From contig CM037870.1 of assembly GCA_021292105.1 (NCBI GenBank), forward strand, positions 19,871,424 to 19,935,423: 64,000 nt of DNA, read 5' to 3'. The DNA is from Anadara kagoshimensis (taxonomy: Eukaryota; Mollusca; Bivalvia; Arcoida; Arcidae). Shown here piece after piece: positions 26,295-35,560 of this stretch. The position numbers were made by a program, and so were the translations under genes. Every line of letters begins with the position of its first letter. The stretch's first letter is position 1. The notes under the pieces are model-generated. The model did no database searches. It was not told where the DNA came from and worked only from the letters and a program-made list of their open reading frames with translations.

Positions 26295-26470
26295 ATAAAG
26301 ATGTTGCACAAATGGAAGGTGTACCTAGAAACAGGATGCGCTTATTCTTCTGGAGCCTCACTGCTGGTTGAAGGTCAAGTGTTTAACTTAATGTGACTAT
26401 TTCCAAATTATTCCTTTGCTTATGAATTGTAATTTTGGACATGGATTGGTAATTTTGTTCTTTATGTCAT
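26295..26470 (+). repeat. Repeat A copy, diverged subfamily
   Basis: Contains ttctggagcctcactgctgg, ttgaaggtcaagtgtttaac, ttattcctttgcttatgaat and ttggacatggattggtaatt. The upstream part matches the copy at 25381. Confidence 0.7.
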
Positions 26471-26744
26471 AAAATCAAACAGGAAAAATTCGTAAAAGAA
26501 GAATCTCATGGCACTGACAGTTAAACGTTACAGAAACTATATCCGGATATGGAAGGCATCTTCATTGATTAAAATCAAGAAACTCTTTGTGCACTGCAGA
26601 AATTACAAAAAAGATCGCAATAACACCTCGTTATCTGATTATCGATAATGAACTATCTTGGATGTATACATGATCCAACTAACGAACTAAAGCATCACTT
26701 TTAACTAATTACATATGCAACCTAAGTTTTAAAAACTCTTTCCC

Positions 26745-26835
26745 TTTGAGATCTAGAGTGAAAAGTTAATAATCTAAACCATGGCGAATGCCTAAGATCT
26801 AAAGCTGAAAGTAAATAATCCAATTCATGGTGAAT
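26745..26835. repeat. Short direct duplication, about 50 bp
   Basis: The text agatctagagtgaaaagtta, then ataatctaaaccatggcgaa recurs as agatctaaagctgaaagtaa, then ataatccaattcatggtgaa. Confidence 0.7.
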
Positions 26836-27235
26836 GTTTATGAGAATAACTGAAGTAATTTTATAATGCATGAAGGAATAAATTCACGATACTGGCAATT
26901 GCATCATTCAGGTAGAACATGCTAATTGATTACAATTACTAACATGTATGCACTTCTTATGTAAAAAAAAACAATTAAAAACTGTAACAAATGTTTATAT
27001 TATGTATGCACTAGCTAAACCGAAACTTGGTTTCAACATTTGGACCTTTCTGAGTTTTTAAGATCTTTGTCAAAAGTAAAAATGTGTTCCTGATGAGAAC
27101 AGCTTAAATTGGCATGGAGTAACATGCACACACTGTCGCACAAATAAAAAGAAAAAATATATAAGAAATACAATGTGATGTTCATTGACAGTTATACAAA
27201 CATACGCCATTTATAAATTAAACTGATAACTCAAA
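26836..27235. other. AT-rich sequence, no feature recognised
   Basis: No recognisable feature. Confidence 0.5.
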
Positions 27236-27455
27236 CACAAAAATACCGGTCTATGTTAAATTACAATTCTAAAAAACGCAGAAAAAATTTAAAACTGGAC
27301 AAACACGTGTACTACCACCAGCCATGTTGGATGCACCGAAACGAAAATCACTTTCTGTTTAGCAAGCTACACCCGCACGTGTGAAATTAAATTAAGACTA
27401 AAAGAAATTAGGGACGTCCAGGATAATTTTGGATACAAAAAACATCATACATATA
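27236..27455 (-). repeat. Repeat A copy
   Basis: A minus-strand copy running from aaaataccggtctatgttaa through aaacacgtgtactaccacca, gtttagcaagctacacccgc and ACGTG to aggataattttggatac. Hairpin 1 is unrecognisable, while the CACGTG near 27303 and the ACGTG near 27377 remain. Confidence 0.75.
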
Positions 27456-27509
27456 AACAATCTTGTAATAACGGCTGTAATAGTGTTTAATGGTTTAAAT
27501 ATAAAAAAC

Positions 27510-27620
27510 TAACATTCCTAAACATCCATACCATTCCCAATTCACAATCCCAAAGTGATGTAAAAAACTTTTAAAATTGTCAAATTAAGTTTAACAATAA
27601 ATGAATATGAAAATCCTAAT
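27510..27620 (-). repeat. Repeat A 3' fragment, minus strand
   Basis: Contains taaacatccataccattccc, then aattcacaatcccaaagtga, then aaattaagtttaac, all family-typical 3' blocks in reverse. It lies just beyond the preceding copy and in the same orientation. Confidence 0.65.
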
Positions 27621-28105
27621 GGATCCCTGAATCTAAATGTCGCGAAGAGAAGGGAATACTGATTGCCAAATAATTGTCTGTAATGATAGGATCACTCCTT
27701 TCTATAAACAAGCAAAACGGGTTTATAGGACAAAACAAGACCCCGAGTCTTTCCTTAATTGACCTGGTTCTGATCTATTTATGGTGTTACAATGACAGTT
27801 ATGTGTTAAGTTAATTGTCTTCATCATGCGATACATTTAGTTTTTGATTTGGAATCATAGAGAGATTCCTTCCTCTGTTCTACATGGTGTATAATTCATC
27901 CAACAAATGAGGTTCTGGTAAATTTCATTGTAAATTAACACACATTTATTTAGTTTTAATTAGTTTCCTTTACTTCCTAGTGCAAATGGCTTTACCAGCA
28001 TGCCACATTATACCACACATGGTATGTTCCGAATAATCATTTCTAAGGTCACCAAAGGTCGCATTCGCAGCAATAGCAGGACTTTTTTTGTGGTCGTGTT
28101 TTAAG
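27621..28105. other. AT-rich sequence, no feature recognised
   Basis: No recognisable feature. Confidence 0.5.
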
Positions 28106-28302
28106 ACAGCTCCGCTTTGTTCCTTTCACACAATTTTGATTACACAAGTGGCGGGTGTAGCTAGACTTAACAGGAGGTGTTTACCCTTCCGGAGCACCGG
28201 CCTCACTTCCCTGGTGGAAGTTCACGTGTCTTACCTAACTTGTCAGTTCCAAAATTTTTTCTTTGCTTCTGGGTTGTGATTCGGTGTTTGATTTTGACTA
28301 TC
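28106..28302 (+). repeat. Repeat A copy, well preserved, 5'-truncated
   Basis: From gttcctttcacacaattttg through gcgggtgtagctagac, gcttccggag-type core and TTCACGTGTC to gattcggtgtttgatttt. Hairpin 2 and the second E-box are intact. It faces another repeat A on the opposite strand (28345) about 45 bp away. A 63-aa ORF crosses it and is an artefact. Confidence 0.9.
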
Positions 28303-28344
28303 ACGTCTATTTGTATGCGATTTTGAAAATGGCATCAACTATGA

Positions 28345-28500
28345 TATATCTGTCCATGTTTAAATCAGAATCCTAAAACAAAGTAGAAAATTTGAAAACT
28401 TCCAAATTAAGGGTAAAACATAAACTTCCTAGGGGAAGTGAGGCCCGGCACTCCGGAAGAGTAAACATTTTCTTGCTAGCTATTTCCGTCATGTTTGGAA
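28345..28500 (-). repeat. Repeat A copy, inverted relative to its neighbour
   Basis: Contains ctgtccatgtttaaatcaga, aacataaacttcctagggga, agtgaggcccggcactccgg, aagagtaaacattttcttgc, then tagctatttccgtcatg. It is more diverged than the plus-strand copy at 28106, so the pair arose from independent insertions rather than a palindromic duplication. Confidence 0.8.
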
Positions 28501-29004
28501 TCACTATGACATCTAAAACTAAGCATGTAATTAAGAGGCTTAATTTCGATTAAAACATACTTTTGTCAAGTTTTATGACTCTTAAGGTTAAGGCAAATTA
28601 TTCATCATTTTTTTCATTGTGCGAGATCAATTGTATTTTTCGATACTTTATTACTCTGTCATTAATCATATACATTTTACATTCTAACCAAAATTAACTG
28701 ACACTTGGTACTTCATAAAAACTAAAAACTTAATTTTTAATATATAAACTTTGTTTACCTAGTGAATACCAATAGAGCTTATGTTTTTTTCATCTTCTCA
28801 AATAGCACTGCATATAGTCCTCAAATATTATCCTTTCTCGAATATACCTTTTTCCAAAAATTAATTCAGATGATATGAAACACTTTTTTTTAGATTGTGA
28901 TCAAGTGAGTATGTTTCTTTTTATTTAAAAAAGGCTGATATCTTTAGTATTATATATCATGTACTTGATGTAAGATTATGGAACCCTGGATAAACATTTG
29001 ATGA
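28501..29004. other. AT-rich sequence, no feature recognised
   Basis: No recognisable feature. Confidence 0.5.
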
Positions 29005-29162
29005 AGGTAGTTAAACAGGAGGTGCTTACCCTACCGGAGCACACGGCCTCACTTCCTTGGTGGAAGTTTACGTGTCTAACCTGACCTGTCAGTTCCAAAG
29101 TTTTTACTTTGCTTATTGATTGTGATTTGGACATGAATTAGTATGTTTGTTTTTGATTATTT
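29005..29162 (+). repeat. Repeat A copy, 5'-truncated
   Basis: Begins abruptly at ggtagttaaacaggaggtgc and ends at gtatgtttgtttttgatta. The hairpin 2 stem is perfect with loop ttggt. Together with the copies at 6796 and 7303 it shows a constant 3' end with different 5' breakpoints. Confidence 0.9.
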
Positions 29163-29302
29163 TGTTTAAAAATTGAAAGAATCGGAAAAGACGGTCGTTG
29201 ATTAATGTCATTTTAAATCGTATAGATTATGATATCACTAGAAAAATATATTTCACTAATGAAATATGAGCAAGTTGCTAAAATATAAAATATTGACATG
29301 CG

Positions 29303-29562
29303 AGTCTAGCCTTATCAAGGCTCTCAAACAGTACCATGGCCGTCATCAAAATATTGTTGATTGGTATGGTATTTAAACTATATAAATTGGATAATTATGA
29401 CGTCTCAAAATTTAATGTTACTTCTATTTTTAAATATGAAGGTGGCGGGTGCATACAGCTACCGAAAAATCTTACCCTTGTCAGTGTTAAAGTTTTTGAT
29501 ATGATTTTAGGATAGTGATTGACACTGAACCGGTATATTTGTGTTTGATTATCAAACCACCC
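29303..29562 (+). repeat. Repeat A copy, diverged with internal loss
   Basis: The 5' half (agccttatcaaggctctcaa, then catggccgtcatcaaaatat, then tgttgatt) and the 'gtggcgggtgcatacagcta' block are present. The region holding both hairpins is mostly deleted before 'aaagtttttgatatg' and 'tatatttgtgtttgatta'. Confidence 0.7.
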
Positions 29563-30063
29563 AAATTAAACAATATGATGTAGTCAAGGTTTAAATGTTT
29601 TTGACAATAGCAATAAAATTAATCTGTTATTCTTTCAATCAGTTTCTCATGAACAAAGTTCCACTGCAAGTATGTCCATCTTTAGAAACATTTATTCTCA
29701 AAATTAAAAAAAACTTGACAAGTTCTAGAACTTTAGAACATCCATAAATAACTTTGAATTAATTAAAGTGTGTTAGGCGTCATTCGTGTTTAACTGTTTA
29801 ACGGAAATTGGAAAAATTAGCAGCAAACTATTATCTAAATTAATCCACAACTCTTCCTGCTACTTAATTTTCTTCCGATCGTCTGCTAATGGAGAATACG
29901 TCACGCTATATGATGCCTGCTGATTGCTTACGAGTTGTTGCCCTTTCAGCAGAAATTTATCACCAAGACGATTATAAATCAACTTCAATAGTAATATTCT
30001 TAAACGGCAAAAACAGAGATCAATACAAGCATCATACTTTTTAAAATGATATATAATTAATAC
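29563..30063. other. AT-rich sequence, no feature recognised
   Basis: No repeat is identified before the full-length repeat A at 30064. The 113-aa minus ORF (29860-30201) lies half in this stretch and half in that repeat. Its N-terminal part is repeat A translated, so it is not called a gene. Confidence 0.5.
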
Positions 30064-30461
30064 GCTATGGTAGAGCTTGTTCCCACTACGGGGACTTTGT
30101 ACAACGAAGTAGGCTGCTTGCAAATAAATTGTTGACTCAGGCAAGGATATTGCAAGCCTAGGCTTATCAAGGCCCTCAAAAAGTTTTATGGCCGTCATCA
30201 CAGTATTGTTGATAAGTTTGATGTCTCTGTGTCCAGGATTGCCTTGGATATATTTGACGTCTCATAGTTCCATGTTCCTTTCACACAATTTTGATTACAC
30301 ACGTGACGGGTGTAGCTAGCTAAACAGGAGTTGCTTACCCTTCCGGAGCACCCGGTCTCACTTCCCTGGTGGAAGTTCACGTGTCTAACCTAACTTGTCA
30401 GTTCCAAAGTTTTTACTTTTCTGCTGGATTGTGATTCGGAAATGGATAAGTATGTTTGTTT
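30064..30461 (+). repeat. Repeat A, full-length reference copy (about 398 bp)
   Basis: The order is ctatggtagagcttgttccc (5' edge), gggactttgtacaacgaagt, atattgcaagcctaggctta, atggccgtcatcacagtatt, gttgataagtttgatgtctc, gtccaggattgccttggata, E-box CACGTG near 30301, gggtgtagctagctaaacag, hairpin 1 (one mismatch), hairpin 2 (ACTTCC and GGAAGT, perfect), E-box CACGTG near 30378, attgtgattcgga, and the 3' edge gtatgtttgtttttgata. CTTATCAA and TTGATAAG form an 8-bp inverted repeat about 40 bp apart in the 5' half. No tRNA-type A or B box, poly-A tail or terminal inverted repeat is visible, so the class is unclear. Confidence 0.88.
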
Positions 30462-31677
30462 TTGATACTTGTACAGAGATGTGCAGCAGAAGGTAAAGTT
30501 TTTGGTCACTTTGTAAAATCCTGTTTTATTTCATGTAAAACCATTCATTTGTAAAATATTCCTTCAAGTTTATTTCTTGAGCAGTTTTTATACCATTTTC
30601 ACTGAAAAAGCCAAAATCAGTTGAAGTTTCTTTCAATAATGTTCAAAATATTGTCCGTCTTATAACATTCATGAAAACACAAGGTGAACGGAATGGTAAA
30701 TTTTTAAATTTAACTGCCGTGTGAAACAAAATTTTAGGAGATTTCAATTTTTTTTAAATCCTGTTGAATTTTAAATGTGAAATTAAAAATAACGAAACTT
30801 CCTTTTCTATGTAATTTTAAGAAAAAACGTCAACTAATTTGATATGTTTGTTTTTGATTCTCCAAGGAAATAATGCAGTTTTTTCTTTCCCCAGGTTTCC
30901 TCAATAAATCTTTCGAATACAGTGACCTTGATATGCATGTTAAGTTATGTCTTCGACTGTGACCTTATCTAATATATTTCTTTGTATTCGAAAAATACAC
31001 AACAACCTGCTGTATTGAGTAACACTTAATTCATTGTAAAAGGAAAAATAAGGATAACAGTTTAATTTTTTGAGTCTAAAATTTTCAGACGAAGCAGAAG
31101 TACTTTAGATGACCTAGTTCTCCTAGAATCATTTGATAGAAGTTTGTATTGAATCGTTTTATTAGAAATGGCTTAGGCAACAATTAACATGTATGTGTAC
31201 CAACATTCTTTGACCCAAAAAAGTACCACTAAGATATACATGTCAGTCTTAAAGGTCTTGGAGGCAATAATTCAGATTTTATTAAAAACAATCTAGAAAA
31301 AAGAAAAGCCCCTCTGATGTCTTTGATCAAGATAATTGTTATGTTTGTCTAAAACACGGTACTAAAGTGCTAAAAGTAACACCTTAATAGTATTTTGAAA
31401 ATTAACATATCACATATATATTTTATATTTTTTACACGACATCTCGCTTTGTTGATTTTGGCATCTTCTGTAAGGACACGTATGCATGTTTTTTAAAAAA
31501 GCAACTGCGACAAAAACTTCTGCAACGAACATAAAATAATCAGTAGTGGTCTTAATAAAATTATTGAAAAAAGCCAAGTTGGAAGGAATATTTTTTTATT
31601 ACTTTTAAACTCCTAACATTAAATTCCTCAATGATTAATATCTTCACGAACAGATATTTGATATATTAAAAGATTTC
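30462..31677. other. AT-rich sequence with one bare repeat A 3' tail
   Basis: The segment gatatgtttgtttttgattc at 30841-30860 equals the repeat A 3' terminus without any upstream part, either an extreme 5' truncation or chance. Nothing else is recognised between the two full-length repeat A copies. Confidence 0.45.
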
Positions 31678-32068
31678 TCAAAAACAAACATACACATCCA
31701 TGTCCGAATTACAATCCAAAAACAAAGTGAAAACTTTGAAACTGACAAGTGAGATTAAACACGTGAACTTCCACCAGGTAAGTGAGACCGGGTGCTCCGG
31801 TAGGTTAAGAACTTCCTGTAAAACTTGATACACCCGCCATGTGTGCAATCAAATTTGAGTGAAAGGAATATGTGACGTCAAATATATACAAGATAATCCT
31901 GGACACAGAGACATCAAACGTATCATCAATACTGTGATGACGGCCATAAACCTTTTTAGGGCCCTGATAAGCATAGGCTTGCAATATTCCTAGGTCAACG
32001 ATTTATTTTTGTAAACAGCTTGCTGCGTTGTATAAAGTTCCTATAGTGGGAACAAGCTCTAACATAGA
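31678..32068 (-). repeat. Repeat A, second full-length copy, opposite strand
   Basis: Contains all blocks of the 30064 copy in reverse order, ending at the same 5' edge (tagagcttgttcccactata on the minus strand). This defines the element ends at both sides. Point differences are spread along it: the hairpin 2 arm is ACTTAC, one E-box is intact (aaaCACGTGaa), and the other has become CATGTG. It lies 1.2 kb from, and inverted to, the 30064 copy. Confidence 0.88.
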
Positions 32069-32190
32069 TTATTAAATGGGGAACTAACTTTTTATCACTA
32101 ACATTAAATTTCTCAAGGCTTGATGTATTTGATGTATTAACAGGTTATCTAATACAAATCTAGGCTGTGATCAACCAACATTATAACGTA

Positions 32191-32377
32191 CAGTAAAACC
32201 TCGTTATAATGCTCCTCGATAAATTTGCCACCTCGCTTATCACCACACTATTTTGAAGTCCCAAAATCCATTTTGTTCATGTTTTTCTTTATCTGCCTCC
32301 CCCGATTTATCGCCAAAGCCCTTTATAACGCCAAAATTTGACTGAACAAATGGTGGCGATGAATCGAGGTATTACTG
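32191..32377. mobile_element. Pogo/Tigger-like MITE, 187 bp
   Basis: Termini are cagtaaaacctcg on the left and cagtaatacctcg (reverse complement) on the right, flanked by TA at 32189-32190 and 32378-32379, a clean target-site duplication. There is no ORF. The sequence is GC-richer inside than around it. The class is inferred from termini and target site. Confidence 0.8.
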
Positions 32378-32697
32378 TATATGGAGAAACCAATGTACGC
32401 GGAGGCTTATGAGCTTACACTGATTATACAGTATGCAACATGTTGCTATGATTCTTTTTTCCCATAACAAACTGAAAACTATTTCACACAAAATACTATC
32501 TCTGTAATGAGTAATCGATGATGAACAAATTTGACAGTTTAAAGTTATCAGATCCAAATATGACTAAATTTGAAACATAGTTTGTTCAACATCATTTGCT
32601 ACCATTGTAGTTGTTAGAATCGATTAATGTTTCTTAATCTGTAAAAATACAGCGTTTTTACCAAGTATAAAACATCAAACATTTTTGCTACTAATAA
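32378..32697. other. AT-rich sequence, no feature recognised
   Basis: A 61-aa minus ORF starts at the MITE edge and shows no motif. Confidence 0.5.
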
Positions 32698-32925
32698 AAA
32701 ATAAATAACTTTGAATAATTCTTTTGACAACAGAATTTTTTTTAAAAGTCTATATAATAACTTCAGATATCTGAAGATGATTTTTTAAGAAGATATTCAT
32801 TCAAATAAATAAAACTTTGATTTATTCTTTTGACTACAGATTTTTGTTAAGAAAAATTAGGTCTATATATTGACTTCGGATATTTGAAGATGATTATTCA
32901 ATAAGTTATTCAACCAATACTTTAG
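32698..32925. repeat. Direct tandem duplication, about 115 bp
   Basis: The text aataaataactttgaataat, ttcttttgacaacaga, cttcagatatctgaagatga recurs about 115 bp later as aataaataaaactttgattt, attcttttgactacaga, cttcggatatttgaagatga. Confidence 0.75.
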
Positions 32926-33769
32926 ATTTACTTTGATTTACTTGCTTCTAATTCAAAATGTTCAAATAAATATGATCCTATGATTTATGCTACAACAAAA
33001 GCAATCTTAACAAATATAATTATAATAAAAATGTGTGAAAAATTGATTTATCAAAAAATGTTTACTGTAAACGTATCCGGCCGCTAACGACTTCTGGCAC
33101 GTTTTTGTTAAAAAATATACATTGAAAAGTTTTCGATATTGGCAATACATGTACACAAGATCAAAGAAGAAATATGTTTGAAATTTTGTTTTAAAAATAT
33201 TTAAACTGTCACTTTAATTTGATTTATGTCAGTTTTTTAATTAATAATTGTAAAATCAATACTAATACAAAATGTGTTTTATCATATTTTTATTGGATAA
33301 ACGATTGCTGGAAAATTTTGATCAATATACTGAATGAGAATCAAACAAAAAGTTTGGTGTATTGATCAATCTACTCAAAGTAAATCAAACAAAAAATTTA
33401 GTATTTAAACATTTATGGCTCACGACTTCTGGGTCTATTGTCTTTTACTGATAAACTGTGAAAATAACCTTAACAATGAATCATAATTTAAAAGAAATTT
33501 AATTGTTTTATAGTTAATAAAATAAAAAAAAACGTTTCCAGCCACAAAAAAGGATAGAAGAGTGTTTATTACCATCGGTAATAGTAAATCAAATCATGGA
33601 AAGTTTCTGAAAAAATACCGGAAAAGGTGTAATAAAACATATGGAACAAACCTTAAAGTTTTATTATCTCCGTATGGTTTTTTTAAGTTGATAAAGAAAG
33701 ATACAAACTGTATCAACCAATAAGAGTTATTTGTCAAAAAATATTTCCACAAATCCTGTGCATTATCCC
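32926..33769. other. AT-rich sequence, no feature recognised
   Basis: A short echo, aatcaaacaaaaagtttggt at about 33340 and aatcaaacaaaaaatttagt at about 33380, is the only internal structure seen. Confidence 0.45.
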
Positions 33770-33875
33770 CGGTCTAATTGGCGATGTTTATCTAATCAGT
33801 CATGATTTATTCTTCAAAACCTTTATTATATTCGGCTTAATTGGAGATGTTCATTTAGTCAGTCATGATGATGAC
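33770..33875. repeat. Direct duplication, about 65 bp
   Basis: The text ggtctaattggcgatgttta, then tctaatcagtcatgat recurs as ggcttaattggagatgttca, then tttagtcagtcatgat. Confidence 0.7.
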
Positions 33876-34202
33876 TTTAATGACACAAAATGCTCTTCAC
33901 CACCAGCAACTAGACACCCTCTAGAACTGTAGTTTCAGTGGAATTTATGTAATATTTAAACGTCTTCAATGTTTCTTGTGCGTCACAGTATAAGGAATTG
34001 TTGGTAAGACAGAAACCATTTTAGAAAACGTATGCATTCACAGGCTGTATATGACTCTCAGCTGATTTTACATACATGTAGGCCACTGGATAACTCGTGA
34101 AGATACCTAACGACGAGTAGACTCCAATACGAATGCGGACAACCAGCAACAGCTCACCCAATTTGCACATGCATAAATCCTTTTTTCCCTGGACCAATTA
34201 CG

Positions 34203-34475
34203 GGACCAATGATGTAAAGTTAACCTACCATGAACCAATAAGGTAAAGTTAACCGATTATGGACCAATAAGGTAAAGAAAACCGATCATGGACCAATAAC
34301 GTAAAGTTAACCGACCATGGACCAATTACGTAAAGCAAACCGACAATGAGACAATATCGTGAAGTTCGCAAACCATAAACCAATGACGTTAACTTAACCG
34401 AACATTGATAAATAACGTAAAGTAAACCGACCCTGGACTAATATAGTGAGTTTAACAACTATAAACCAATATCAA
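34203..34475. repeat. 29-bp minisatellite, 9 units, each with a CCAAT-type core
   Basis: Units start at 34203, 34232, 34261, 34290, 34319, 34348, 34377, 34406 and 34435. Eight are exactly 29 bp and the ninth is 28 bp. The consensus is ggaccaataacgtaaagtta, then accgaccat. CCAAT is present in units 1-5 and 7 and altered in 6, 8 and 9. The GTTAACC core also recurs. Half units flank both sides (ggaccaattac at 34191; aaaccaatatc at 34463). No indels occur in eight consecutive units despite many substitutions. Confidence 0.92.
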
Positions 34476-34801
34476 CCCTATATCTTGAATTTTATCAAGG
34501 TTATGAAGACACTATAATTAATTTTTCTTGTGTTTTGTATTTTATCATTAGAGACAATAGAGTACAAAGCTTAAGATGAAGAATATTTTGACTAAATATG
34601 ATGTGATTGACACCTACAGCGATCATTAACAAAATATATATAGCACGACTGTCTATAAATAAAATACATGACATTTTTGTATATAAAAAAATGTGATCAT
34701 ACGAAATGAGTACAATTTGTTTACAGCGAAAGGGAAAAATTGTATCTAAACGTTTCCGGAAATATCTATATTTGTAGCTGGAGAGGCTATTTTTATGTTC
34801 G

Positions 34802-35560
34802 AACGTCAGTCATTTCTGCAAGAGTTTGTGGTTTGTGTATATATGTTACTTGATTTTAAGAACAATAACGACATTTTATCATCATAATCTCATATATACT
34901 TTGTTAAAGTACGTCGTTTGACCTGACCGGTTGACCGCCAGAGCCCCCGGTTGATATAACTTGCCTCGGGATGTCAATTTTTTTATATCACACTAAAAAA
35001 AGGGCAATAATTTAAATATAGCCCCTTAATTACACTAAAATGGATATGTCGGCTTGAATATTCAAATTAAAGGTCAAACGGTCAGGTCAAACTTGCCACA
35101 CTATATACATAGAATGTTTAAGGACATTTGGTACATCGTATATTTGACCTTTTAATTTACGTTTATGATTATCATTAGAGATTTTTTATGTATTGGAACG
35201 TCAGTCATTTCTGCAAGAAGTTGATTTTGTATAAGTTACAAAACAAATTGCCTTAATTTTAATGACTGTTATACCATATACATAGAATTTTAATGGCAAC
35301 CTTTACGGTAAAATTGAGCTTTTAAAACTTTTATGATCATCTTTAAAGACAATTTTTGTGTTTGTATGTCAGTCATTGCTGCAAGAGTCTGTATATATTT
35401 ATTTTAACTCGATTATAGAACAAAAGACGACATTTTGGTCTTAATTTTTTTACACATGCAATACAAATATACATTGTTTAACACATAGAATCTTTAAGTA
35501 CATTTGGTACACTCGTACTTTTTTCATTAATATCCTTATCATAAACAAAGAGTTTCAATA
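34802..35560. repeat. Degenerate tandem array, about 170-bp unit, 3 copies
   Basis: The marker (c/t)gtcagtcattnctgcaag occurs at 34804, 35199 and 35367. The distal marker acatagaat(g/c)tttaag, then acatttggtaca occurs at about 35108 and 35485, and as 'acatagaattttaatggcaa' at about 35280. The first unit is lengthened by the MITE at 34916. Confidence 0.75.
34916..35092. mobile_element. MITE with 21-bp inverted repeats, inserted in a tandem unit
   Basis: The left end GTTTGACCTGACCGGTTGAC(C) matches the right end reverse complement GTTTGACCTGACCGTTTGAC(C) at 20 of 21 positions. The element is 177 bp and non-coding. It interrupts the first copy of the local array. A clear target-site duplication was not found, so the superfamily is unknown. 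Confidence 0.75.

Noticed and set aside
29860-30201. 113-aa minus-strand ORF
   Set aside because: Its first part is the reverse strand of the full-length repeat A at 30064, so the frame is a repeat artefact.
34203-34475. CRISPR-like regular array
   Set aside because: The whole 29-bp unit repeats without unique spacers, and the context is a eukaryotic genome.
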